This document shows positions 32,712 to 43,859 of a DNA stretch of 64,000 nucleotides, in pieces (the first letter of the stretch is position 1; every line of letters starts with the position of its first letter). The notes under the pieces are model-generated. The model was not told the DNA's origin and searched no databases. It worked only from the letters and a program-made list of their open reading frames with translations. A program made the translations under genes and the position numbers. Source of the DNA: Neoarius graeffei (lineage: Eukaryota > Chordata > Actinopteri > Siluriformes > Ariidae); contig NC_083587.1 of NCBI RefSeq assembly GCF_027579695.1, forward strand, positions 57,080,238 through 57,144,237, in the 5' to 3' direction.

Positions 32712-33320
32712 TACCAAACACCAACATGGAAAGCACACATGAACGCCCCCTCTTGTGGTATTTTCCACTGGGCAACTCGTAGAAAATTTTGATACACGAG
32801 TTGCCGAGATGAGATGAACTTTAACCTTTTCAACATGGCGGCGAGCGGTACAAGACTAGTTTATGAACCAAGAAAGAAGTGGTTTTCACCTACGGAAAGC
32901 TGACTCTCACCTTTTAAACGAGTCATGTTATGTATATTATATTATTATAATATGTATATTATAGCCTAATACAAAATATTCTGTGGCTGTCTAAAGAACG
33001 CCAACAATGATCTAGATGGCTACTCTCATTGTGGCTACAGCCAAATTTCCAAAAACTGCGTGGCATTCAATGTGTTAAGAAAATCTCTACTTGTCATGAT
33101 CAGGAAATATTCAGCATTTTTTGACTTTTGATAACTCATATTCCTGCTGCAGCTGATGAACAAAGCAATCTATAATTGTTTTAGCCAAATAACAGGCCTG
33201 ATTCTGAATCTGGTCCACCATCTTTAATTTGTCAACAACAACAAAAGCATGTGAACACAACACACTGGTAAATACCACTTCCCAACCGGAAAATATCATC
33301 TTCCCATAGCACATGAATGC
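32677..33320. mobile_element. MITE with GTGCGTTCATGTGCTATGGG ends
   Basis: Left end AGTGCGTTCATGTGCTATGG; right end CCATAGCACATGAATGCAGC, an inverted match. It has an internal segment with coding-like leftovers but no open gene. A stub of the same left end lies at 32452-32482 because of the local duplication. Confidence 0.6.
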
Positions 33321-33365
33321 AGCAATAGACACAGACAACCATTCACACTCACATTCACACCTACG

Positions 33366-34005
33366 CATGGCCGTAACTACCATTGAGGACACCGAGGTCA
33401 TGTCCTCGGTATTTTTTTCAGAAATTTAAAATTGGTCTACGCTGAATTCGAGCAGTGATCAATGTAAAACGCAGCGTCCACATCCACGTCATCTGTATTT
33501 CCCCCCAATAAAATTCACATTTGTCTACTGTCATCTGAAATCTCTCAGCCTCTATCTCTATCGTTGCCGTGTCTAACTAGTGTCGGCCGGGGAAGTTGGG
33601 TTTTGGATAAAACAGGCAGGGTGTAGTCTACGCTCTATCACATATGCCTACCTAACCTAACGTAGGCTAATAGGCCCTGGCTTTTGGCCTTCGTGCCCTC
33701 GGCATCAGCAGAGCGTTCGTTTTCCACACTTCGTCAACTGAAATCATACCTCCGATCCACAATGACACAAAAGAGACTGAATGACTTGATGAACTGACAT
33801 ATTCACCGTGACATTCTGGAACAAACTGACATGACAGCCATCACAAAGGAGTTCGTGCAGGCCAATGACAGACGCAGGCAGGCCTTTGGGAAGTTTTAAG
33901 GGTAAGTCATTGGTTACTTCTATTAGCACCGCCGAGTGCAGTGCTTCCTCTGTTTTCAATGTTTCTATACTGCATTGGTACTGATACAAGCAAGTACATC
34001 CCTAT
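33366..34005 (+). mobile_element. hAT transposon relic (5' end and transposase C-terminus)
   Basis: It begins CATGGCCGTAACTACCATTG. The plus strand near 33730-33900 encodes LKSYLRSTMTQKRLNDL and TAITKEFVQANDRRRQAFGK, the C-terminal dimerisation region of fish hAT-type (TTF zinc-finger) transposases. The catalytic part is missing. Confidence 0.65.
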
Positions 34006-34058
34006 ACCACCGTGCCGCCCGATTTTATTTATATATTTAACTATTTAATGTTAATCTG

Positions 34059-34436
34059 GTGGTGGCACGGTGGTGTAGTGGTTAGTGCTGTTGCCTCACA
34101 GCAAGAAGGTCCTGGGTTCGTGGCCGGTGAGGGCCTTTCTGTGCGGAGTTTGCATGTTCTCCCCGTGTCCGCGTGGGTTTCCTCCGGGTGCTCCGGTTTC
34201 CCCCACAGTCCAAAGACATGGAGGTTAGGTTAACTGGTGACTCTAAATTGACCGTAGGTGTGAATGGTTGTCTGTGTCTATGTGTCAGCTCTGTGATGAC
34301 CTGGCGACTTGTCCAGGGTGTACCCCGCCTTTCGCCTGTAGTCAGCTGGGATAGGCTCCAGCTTGCCTGTGACCCTGTAGAACAGGATAAAGCGGCTAGA
34401 GATAATGAGAGATGAGATGAGATAATGAGATGAGAT
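34059..34436 (+). mobile_element. Type-1 SINE with private box B deletion
   Basis: TSD gttaatctg at 34050-34058 and 34437-34445 shows this is the original insertion. It has the deletion variant GGGTTCGTGGCCGG seen also, inverted, at 16951-17323. A CTTT microsatellite follows at 34451-34480. Confidence 0.9.
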
Positions 34437-34481
34437 GTTAATCTGCCATTACTTTCTTTCTTTCTTTCTTTCTTTCTTTCT

Positions 34482-35703
34482 CAAGCTAGTTAGTTATATA
34501 TTTTTAAGTCAATTACATAAAATGTTTTAATTTCATTTTATTTTTCATTTTATTCAACATTTAAAAGTGTAAAAATATTTTTAAAAATTCAGTTTTTCAT
34601 TTCATGTTAAACTATATTAAGCTATATTATGGTTCTTTCTTTCTTTCTTTTATTTAGATACGTTTTTTACTTAATTACATAAGTGTGTTTTAATTTGACT
34701 CCTTAAAAATTTACTTTCAAAGTAATGCGATATTACGAATTTCTTTTAAATATGCAAATGTATTTATTTACATTTTAAAAAAATTATGTGAGCTATCGGT
34801 AAAGATAAAGGCTGCTTCTTAATTTTCAATAATAATCCATAATTATTTATTCTTACAAACATGACACAAAGTTTACCTTCTCTCTTAATTGTGGCTTTTT
34901 TAATGGGATTTGTTTGTTTTTGTTCTTGTTTTTGCTTTGTAAAATTTTACATTCGCATTGTAATACATTGTTATTTTGAAAGGCAATCCCGCACTTAAAT
35001 TTTTTATTTCTGTCTCTGTGTGTGTTTTCTGTAGATAACGTGGGAAACAGATAAATAAGTGTGGAAAGCTATTAGTGATAATATTAACAGCCTGACAACA
35101 GCTGGTCTACACATGGCTAGGTGAAGGAAATCAAATCTGTTATTTTGGTCAAATATAAATTTTCCTTGTCTTTTTGTATTTTTCTCTTCCCAGTGAGTGC
35201 TTCCCAGAGTGCTGATTGGGGGGGGAATCCTGATGTCCCACTACAGAAACAGGCTCAGTCATGTGGAGACCATTTGGGATTCCTCACTTCTCAACTCCGG
35301 GAATTACATTTTACCCAAAAAACAATGGATTCATTGGAATTATAATAAAGCATCATCACTGCTACACAGAACATCATAGTGATAATCTGGACCTCAGTTT
35401 GGAGTTTATTCATGGTACTTTGTAATATGCTTTATTATATAGACATGAGTGTTTTACTGGAAAATATGCCAATCGTACTTTTCATACGAACTACATCCGG
35501 GACATTGAGTAACACATTCTCCAATATCTTCACTCGTGAGGAAATCGATTAATTGTTTTGATAAATTTGGGTACTTTTTGTTTGTGAATGTGTCAATAAA
35601 AAGAAAATCACACATTGGCTTGAATATATGAAGTTTATTTTCTCGTGCTGAAAAACACATTTTTCATAGGAAATGCATCACAGATCTGAGTGACATATTT
35701 AAA
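34482..35703. other. Mostly unassigned; one possible exon-like ORF
   Basis: AT-rich, with no recognised repeat to 35100. An acceptor-like TTCTCTTCCCAG at about 35183-35194 precedes an open stretch to 35345 (DWGGNPDVPLQKQAQSCGDH...). It matches nothing I recognise and may be chance. Confidence 0.3.
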
Positions 35704-35814
35704 TAATATTGGCTGACTTTGAGTGGTATATCAGATATATTCCATTCAGCTAGCATGATACTGAACAAGTTGAAGACAAGTCGCTGAATGGAATATATTT
35801 GATATACCAGCCAA

Positions 35815-35819
<5 letters not shown>
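35704..35819. repeat. Imperfect hairpin (MITE-like)
   Basis: Arms AATATTGGCTG ... TGGTATATCAGATATATTCC and their inverse enclose a loop of about 33 bp. An ATT microsatellite follows to about 35845. Confidence 0.6.
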
Positions 35820-35845
<26 letters not shown>

Positions 35846-37549
35846 CATTATTTTTGGGTGTTGAATGCATCTTTCTCTTTCAAAATTCTCTCAAAATCTT
35901 CCGTATTTAACAAAGCAAACCTGGCGGCCATGTTTGTTTACAAACTTACAGTGCGGAAGTTTTACATTTCTGACATGTGACGTCAAGTTGTCTTGACATC
36001 CATGCAATATCGTAAACCATATTTGACGCTCATTCTCCATTGGGTAGAGTGACGTAATACATGTAGGATAAGCAATATACTCACAATATTGCATGCTATC
36101 AAACCAAATTAATGAAACCCACCAGAACAGAATAGAACACGTTTTTATTCCATCGAAAAGTGTCTTGTATTGATAATAATTCCTGATATTTCACTCCGAT
36201 GACATCACTCCCAGTGTTTTTCCACTGGCTGGATGCACGTTGTCAAAATGGCGAACCAGTTCAAAATTAAAATTCTTTTGATTAACCTGAGTATTTTTTG
36301 TGTGTCTATATAATATACAGACATAATAAAAAAGAACATTGCTGTGCTCACTCGTGAAATATTTTCACCACTCAAAGATAAACTTCATATCTTTGTACCA
36401 TCGTGTAATAGCCTCCATGTATATCTATGTAATCTACTGTATATGTACAGTAAATGTTGACCAATTAAGTGTGAAAAGAGTCATGTTGTCCTTGGAAATA
36501 AATATACAATAAAAGTTCAAGTTCAGGTTTCAACACATAAATTATGACAATACATAATGATATCAACCTTACTCTCTCTATATCTATACATACATACAGA
36601 TAGTCTCAGAATATTACCCTGAGCATATAAATACTGAAAATACAACACACAGAAATCCTTCTTCATGTTTCTGATTTGGAAGAAATGTCAGCCCCAGTGC
36701 TGAGTCATGTATAAGAATCTTTGTATTACATTCTCTCAATCTCGAGTCATGAAAAAGTCCATGCGTCAGGCTGTCTCATTCAGCGATAACCTTTAGCCAC
36801 TGCATATTGACTTGGAGTAACTGACAAGCCTGAGTCAATAAATATAACCCTGAATGGCTTCTGGTTAGTTCAGAACATTGGATCATTACATTTTTATGAC
36901 CTGTTGTCATGGATACAATCATCATTAAGTGGAATTCATCAGTGGTTTTTGCTCAAGCTGTGCATGCAATTAATAACTGCCTTCCAAACCTGTGCCCTAA
37001 TGGGATAATTATTTGTTTCCATCCATACATCTTTTCTAAATAAGGTTTTCACAATCTGTACTCAAACGCATTTGCCATGCTTGTAATACAAATGGAAAAT
37101 TATTTGAGGGAACAGGCTGAAGAGAATGAAAATATTTTCATTAATGTGGTGTAGAGTAATATAATGTCCTTCAACATGTAGCCAGAGCAGTACTCATGTA
37201 ACAGGAATGTGCTGATATCTGTGGATGAGAAATACAGCTAATTAAAATGTGGACAGTGCGTTTGGTATTATTATATAATTCAGTTATGAGGCCTGGGATG
37301 CTAATAAGTTAGTTTTTATACTGTTGGAATAAAACTGTCAAGAAAAAAATGCATACAAGATGTCAAGGTGAAATTTGAAAATATGTGTATTAATTTCTGC
37401 TTTTGATAACATATTTTATAGTTTTCTTTAACTATAACCACTTTTTTTGTTGTTTGGTTTTCAAATCCATGTTAATTCTCAGCTTTTTACGTATTTCAGC
37501 TTGGGCTTTACACAATCTACATCTTCAGAAATGTGGGAGGGGAAACTAT
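35846..37549. other. Unassigned AT-rich sequence
   Basis: No gene or clear terminal repeats. Segments near 35870-36400 read like an old interspersed repeat but could not be classified. Confidence 0.4.
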
Positions 37550-38815
37550 TGCCGCTTTTCCACTACAAACGCGGCTGAGCCGTGCCGTGCCGAGTCGAGC
37601 TGAGTCGAGCTGAGCGGGGCTGTTGGAGTTGCATTTCGACTACAACTGCGCTGAACCGTGCTGGCTGGAAGTGGGTGGACACATTGGGTGGAGTTAGCGA
37701 AAGTGGGTGGACGTCACGTGATGTCGTTAAGCAGCGCAAACAGTGACATCAGTGACAGTGGCGAACAAGTCAGAGCCGGGCCGGGGGCGGGGCAAATGAC
37801 CGGGCCCTTTATTAAAGCTTATCATAACATCATTTTAGGCTACAAAATGTCCGCAACTGCGGTGTTTACCAATTTCAACACTACCGGGTGCAACTATGTT
37901 ATTTAGTACATCAAGTCCTTCAAACGAACATGTAACTCAGAAACAAAAAACATTAGGATACTGTACATGGCTCATAATAAAACATCAATAGCCTATACTG
38001 CGCACATTATTTGAAGGGCATACGAATGAGCGCTCAGAGGTTGCAACGGTGACAGGAAGAGTCAGAAATAAAAGGAGGGCGGTGCAAACCTCACTGAATG
38101 GACTGTGTTTACTAATTTCAACACTACGGGGTGCAACTATGTTATTTTGTACATTAAGTCCTTCAAACGAACATGTAACTCAGAAACAAAAAAACATTAG
38201 GTGACATACTGTACATGGCTCATAATAAAACATCAATAGCCTACTGCGCGCATTATTTGAAGGGCATACGACGAGCCTTGCGCTCCGCGAACTCGTCCAT
38301 GATGCTCTGTATGTCACTGATTCAGTGAGCTTTTAAGCGGTAGTCTCACGCCCCGGATAGTAAACAATAAACATGGAGGACATGAAGTCGTTAGTGTTGC
38401 TGGTCTTGGTGCTGTGGCTTGTTGTCACCGACAACGCGGACAGATACTGGCAAGAGCGTATAGATGAGGCGAGGCGCATAAGGCTTCAGAAATTCTCGTA
38501 ATTCGTAATTATTATTCTTCCGGGTTTGCGGTGTTTACAGATCCCAGCGCGCTCGCGGGGCGTGTGTGGGCATGTGAGGACACGCCTCCTCACCAATCAG
38601 TGCACAGGGGAGTGTCTGCTCACGCCCCCAACCTCACTCGGCACGGTTTGGCTCGCTTCAGCCCCACTCCAAAACGGTGCGAGTTTTAGGGGCTAAGCAG
38701 GGCTGAAACGAGCTGAGTCGTGCTGGTTTTTGGTAGTCGAAACGCGAGCCGTGTCGGGCTGAAGTGAGCTGAAGCGAGCTGAAGTGAGCTGAAAAAGGGT
38801 AGTGGAAAAGGGCCA
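37550..38815 (+). mobile_element. Harbinger-like non-autonomous element, copy b
   Basis: Reverse orientation of copy a: starts TGCCGCTTTTCCACTACAAA and ends AGTGGAAAAGGGCCA. Same internal near-duplicated blocks. The target duplication is less clear here (TAT / TTA). It contains the plus-strand 42-codon ORF. Confidence 0.6.
38373..38501 (+). CDS. 42-codon ORF in Harbinger-like copy b
   Basis: MEDMKSLVLLVLVLWLVV, then TDNADRYWQERIDEARR and a stop after QKFS. It differs from copy a by one residue (Lys5 for Glu5). Probably a leftover first exon of a HARBI1-like gene; no downstream exon is present. Confidence 0.4.
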   Translation: MEDMKSLVLLVLVLWLVVTDNADRYWQERIDEARRIRLQKFS

Positions 38816-39221
38816 TTAGTTTATCATCCAGTATGTTCTACCTTTTATTTGCTAATGTTTTTGGCTTTACTCTGTTTAAAACACATTTGCTCACCTTTTT
38901 TTTGGCCAACGATTCTTGTAGGTTGTAAGTTCCGAATCTTTTCTCAATACGTTTATCAGTTATCATATGCATTATTTTCACATGAAGTATTCATTTTCTC
39001 ATTTTTAAGCATAAACAAAGTACTGTATGCATCCTAAAAGTGATATTGCAGTGAAACTATTTCCAGGCACCGATTTGAGTCACTCATTCTTATTCCCTAT
39101 AGGATTTATCCTAACTCTGTATTGGAGGCAAAAAAGAAGGAGGAAAAAAAACACAAAGCAGATTTCTGTATCAATCTAGAAATGTAAAATCACAGTAAAT
39201 ACCATTGACAGCAAAGCATCA

Positions 39222-39961
39222 CACTGCAAAAACCCGGCTTACAAAAACAAGAAAAAAAAGTAATAAAATTAGGAATATTTTACTTAAAATAAGCAAAATT
39301 ATCTGCCAACAGAACAAGAAAATTTGACTTGGCAAGATTTTTAAAAACAAGTAAATATATCTAGCTTTAGAAACCCCACAGATGTCTTAAAACTAGTGTA
39401 TTTATACTAAAAACAAGTAAAGTTGTAATACTCATTTTAACATGCTAGATACTTTGTCCTCCAACCAACAGTTTGACTATTTCATCTGGGCATATTGGTA
39501 TGCTCTGTTTAAGTAAGTGTTTATACCAACTGAGACCGCCAAATAAATCAAAATCAAAACAACAAACCAATCCATTTTGTAGCCTATTTTTGTTGCCAGA
39601 TTGACAATACAACAATTCATTTCATTTAGTTATCTGTTTTGTGTTAAGAGATTAAAAGAAAGGATAAGATGCTTGAAATAAGAAATTCTGACTTTGACAA
39701 ACTTGTCATGGTTAATATAACACCGATGAAATTATGGTAATTCTCATTTTAAGACAGAACTTACTCATAACCAGTAATAAAATCTCAATAACAAGTTATA
39801 ATACCTTATTAAGATAATTGAGGGAAAAATGCTTAAAGTAAGTGAAATACTCTTACACAAAACCTGCCTGGAAAGGAGAATTATCTTGGCAGACAAATAA
39901 CAAGCATATTTTGTCTTGATTTAAGATATTTAATCTTGGTTAGATTTTACTTTTTGCAGTG
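39222..39961. mobile_element. MITE with CACTGCAAAAA ends
   Basis: Left CACTGCAAAAACCCGG, right CTTTTTGCAGTG; AT-rich interior with no ORF. A stub of a similar end (CACTGCAAAAATATC) is at about 50672. Target duplication unclear. Confidence 0.55.
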
Positions 39962-40964
39962 CACTATGGTAAAAATGGATATAAATGACTTCGAACCATT
40001 ATAGTTTATAATAAAATGATACTACTTCTTAGTTTTTTTTTCTTAGCTCAGGAAAGCAACACAATTTTTTACCCTGCATGGTTTATTTGATACAAACAGT
40101 CTAGAGCTAGCAGTAATGTTTATTTTATCTCTGTCAGTATAAATTACAGAATAATTAATATTTTATTGCATTTAATACTACATTTTTTTTCAACTAATAA
40201 AATGTTAGCTAACATTTTTTAAAAGTACTTGACAGCTCCGGCCAGTACAGTTCATTTTTCATTAGAACTATTTCATACAGTTGACATTTTCAAAATAAAA
40301 AAAAAATGCATAATGCATGTAAAAGTCAGATTATGACCTTTTCTGCATCATTGCAGAATTTTTCTATTACGACAGATCTAATTGATTATTTTTTCTATGA
40401 CTAATGTACATTTCTACACATGTACGTTTGAGGATGTGACTGTCATTTTCCATGTGTGGGAAATGTGTACGTGTCTGTCTGTATCTGTGTGTCCCAGAGG
40501 AAGGGACGCCAGCACTATCATAGAGGATCTTCTGGTCAAACAGAAGCTGGCACCAGCGAGACACACATTATCGCCCTGACAGGCGCCACTCTACCACACT
40601 CCCCCTTGCTCCCGGTCTAGGCCAGTGACCTCTCTCTCTCTCTCTCTCGCTCTCTAGGGTAAATCCACTAATAATAATAATAATACACGTTTCCACCCTA
40701 TAATTTATCCCTGAAGTGTCTGTTTATCTCTGTTTGATCAGCTTCTTCCACCTTTCACCACACCTCCCAGACTATATACTCCCAGAACAACCATGCATGA
40801 TCACTGGTATTAACTGGCAGATCTGACCAAAAAAAAAAGAGGAAAAATGGGTTGTTATGAAATCAGGTCAGAAAGTTATTTGCAAAATGACAATCATTTG
40901 TCATGCTCACAGTTTCCATTTCCTGAACAGGAGTTATTCAATTACTTGTGAGCACTCTGTGCCA
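39962..40964. other. Unassigned sequence
   Basis: No gene recognised. A CT microsatellite lies at about 40628-40652. Confidence 0.4.
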
Positions 40965-41090
40965 TCATTCAGTCTTTCAACCAGTCCAGTACCCTGGGCC
41001 CAAAACTCAACTATGTCTCAAACATTAAACTAAACCCTGATAATACTATCCTAAATACTAAAGGCCAAATACTAAAGCCTGTTCCAAAGC

Positions 41091-41144
<54 letters not shown>

Positions 41145-41790
41145 CCAATAGTCAATAAACCAATCTTGTTCAAAACCCTTAGTCCATAAAACAACCCAGT
41201 TGCAAATCAGAGTCAACCAGAACAGCTAGTTAACCCTGTTTTAAACCATGAGCCCAAAGTCAATGGAACCAATCTGCTGCAAGAGTTAAGACCAAACACT
41301 CAATCATGATCCAGCAAGCCACAAACTCAACAGCTAACCAGTCAAACTTGGTCCAAAAACCAACCATGTTCCAAACAACAGTCAAATTTGTCACAAATGC
41401 TTGTCCCAAAAAGGCAATCACATTCCAAACCACAGGGTCAACTAGACCAACCAGCCAACTAGACCTGTCTAAAACCCTGTAGTCAACCAATCAACAATGC
41501 CCCCCTTTTTTCACCACCAAAAAGCAAACCTTTTTCCAAACCACACCATGAACTGGACCAACCACTCAATCCTGCCTCAGGTCCTTGTGTCAATCAGGAA
41601 ACTGTCCCATACCCTGGAGCCCATTCAACCTTTTCCCAAACCCCAGGGTCACACATCCCATACAGTCAACCCTGACCCAAATCTCTGACCCAACCAGTCA
41701 ACTGTATCCCAAACCCTTGTTCCTGCTAATTCAAACAAACTCTATTCCAAGCTCTGGGGTCAACCAGCCGAGCTAACCCTTGTTTTAGTG
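40965..41790. repeat. Decayed minisatellite, CAACCAGTC...CCAAACCCT type
   Basis: Irregular units of roughly 33-40 bp follow the pattern AGTCAACCAGnCAACnCTG, then TTCCAAACCCT. They vary strongly in length and sequence. An AAT microsatellite (about 41092-41143) interrupts it. No coding capacity. Confidence 0.6.
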
Positions 41791-42394
41791 AAAATGCCAG
41801 ATGTGTCTCGCTAGTAGCTGCACCTTCACTACATGGCCAATCTGCCCAGGAAGTCCCAAGCCTATTCCTGCTCTCCAGCCTATGGCAGCAAAGCAGTATG
41901 TGAAGCAATGGCCTTCTCCTCATACTTATGTATGCTGGCTGTGTAATGCAGCTCTCCCCGGAGCGCATCACTTCCTGTTCCAGACCACTTGTCTATTTGG
42001 TTAAGAGTGAAATTGCTGCTTCTTTATTTGAGGATAGTAGAAGGAAGGCAGCATTGTATAGTGATTACTGAGGCCGTAGATGAGAGGTGTCGGGGTACTG
42101 TATAATGGGATGAACCTGCATGAATAAATAAAAGCAGCAAGCAGTCTGGCTGTATTCGTCCATACAAAACCATGCACACAAGCCACTCGGAGAGAAATGT
42201 CAGGCTACCTCCTCTAAAGAAGCATTTTTAAAGTGTAAAAGTCAACATAACATGAAAAAAGGAAGTGAAGCAGTTTGGCAACAGTTACACACTGTAGATT
42301 TGAGTTCTAGCAAAGGCTGAAATGGTGTCAGAGGCAAGAAAAGGAAAAAAATATGGATTGGTCAGCATATAAACATGCTAACTTAGTTAACCAA
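41791..42394. other. Unassigned sequence
   Basis: Nothing recognisable. Confidence 0.4.
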
Positions 42395-42568
42395 GTAGTG
42401 TTCAGGACTCAAACACAGTCTCAGAGTTTAAATCTAGGCTGAAAACATTATATTTGTTTAGTCAAGCCTTTTGTTAATAGCTTTTTATACGGTAAAGAGT
42501 AGATCTGGAGGGTTCTTGGGAATAGAGTGTTTTTGGCAAACCGGGATGTATGGATGCTGTTGTCCCCT
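42395..42568 (+). repeat. Fragment of a common fish repeat
   Basis: Contains AAGCCTTTTGTTAATAGCTT and GGGATGTATGGATGCTGTTG, which I associate with the 5' part of the same long repeat family as 3390-3995. It ends where Tc1 sequence begins. Confidence 0.4.
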
Positions 42569-42569
42569 G

Positions 42570-43833
42570 TCCGTACAGAACAGCTTCAACTCTGGGATGT
42601 TGGTGGGTTTCCTCACATGAACTGTTCACTTCAGGTCCTTCCACATCATTTCGATTGGATTAAGGTCAGGACTTTGACTTGGCCATTGCAAAACATTAAC
42701 TTTTTTCTTCTTTATCCATTCTTTGGTAGAACGACTTGTGTGCTTAGGGTTGTTGTCTTGCTGCATGACCCACCTTCTCTTGAGATTCAGTTCATGGACA
42801 GATGTCCTGACATTTTCCTTTAGAATTCGCTGGTATAATTCAGAATTCATTGTTCCATCAATGATGGCAAGCCGTCCTGGCCCAGATGCAGCAAAACAGG
42901 CCCAAACCATGATACTACCAGCACCATGTTTCACAGATGGGATAAGGTTCTTATGCTGGAACACAGTGTTTTCCTTTCTCCAAACACTTCTCATTTAAAC
43001 CAAAAGTTCTATTTTGGTCTCATCCATCCACAAAACATTTTTCCAATAGCCTTCTGGCTTGTCCACGTGATCTTTAGCAAACTGCAGATGAGCAGCAATG
43101 TTCTTTTTGGAGAGCAGTGGCTTTCTCTTTGCAACCCTACCATGCACACCATTGTTGTTCAGTGTTCTCCTGATGGTGGACTCGTGAACATTAACATTAG
43201 CCAATGTGAGAGAGGCCTTCAGTTGCTTAGAAGTTACTAAGCCGACTATTACATATATGCCTTGCTCTTGGAGTGATCTCTGTTGGTCGGCCACTCCTGG
43301 GGAGGGTAACAATGGTCTTGAATTTCCTCCATTTGTACACAATCTGTCTGACTGTGGATTGGTGTAGTCCAAACTCCTTAGAGGTGGTTTTGTAACCTTT
43401 TCCAGCTTGATGAGCATCAACAATGATTTTTCTGAGGTCCTCAGAAAGCTCCTTTGTCCATGCCATGATACACTTCCACAAACATGTGTTGTGAAGATCA
43501 GACTTTGATAGATTCCTGTTCTTTAAATAAAACAGGGTGCCCACTCACACCTGACTGTCATCCCATTGATTGAAAACACCTGACTCTAATTTCACCTTCA
43601 AATTAACTGCTAACCCTAGAGGTTCACATACTTTTGCCACTCACAGATATGTAATATTGGATCATTTCCCTCAATAAATAAGTGACCAAGTATAATATTT
43701 TTGTTTCATTTGTTTAACTGGGTTCTCTTTATCTACTTTTAGGACTTGTGTGAAAATCTGATGATGTTTTAGGTCATATTTATGGAGAAATATAGAAAAT
43801 TCTAAAAGGTTCACAAACTTTCAAGCACCACTG
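42570..43833 (-). mobile_element. Tc1 transposon 1, left-truncated
   Basis: The minus strand encodes a broken transposase: HTH N-terminus (MAWTKELSEDLRKIIVDAHQ at 43466 downward, then the GRPTEITPR linker), ENVRTSVHELNLKRRWVMQQ, QDNNPKHTS and SPDLNPIEMMW. The first Asp is kept (WMDETKIEL), but frameshifts split the ORF and the left TIR is missing. The right TIR (about 43630-43833) ends CAAGCACCACTG. Confidence 0.85.
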
Positions 43834-43857
43834 TGTGTGTGTGTGTGTGTGTGTGTG
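43834..43857. repeat. GT microsatellite between two Tc1 ends
   Basis: About 12 GT units separate the right TIR of Tc1 1 from the left TIR of Tc1 2. Confidence 0.9.
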
Positions 43858-43859
43858 TA

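Larger units (their letters stand above)
32585..34019 (-). mobile_element. Inverted type-1 SINE broken by two insertions
   Basis: Pieces at about 32585-32676, 33322-33365 and 34007-34019 add up to one minus-strand SINE. The gaps are a MITE (32677-33320) and a hAT relic (33366-34005). Confidence 0.6.

Noticed and set aside
39222-39961. CRISPR array or regular short spacers
   Set aside because: Short repeats in this and other regions are irregular and belong to MITEs, microsatellites or subterminal motifs; the sequence is eukaryotic.
40382-40579. Open frame with GRDASTIIEDLLVKQKLAPA
   Set aside because: Looks exon-like after a CCCAG, but there is no match I recognise and no partner exon.
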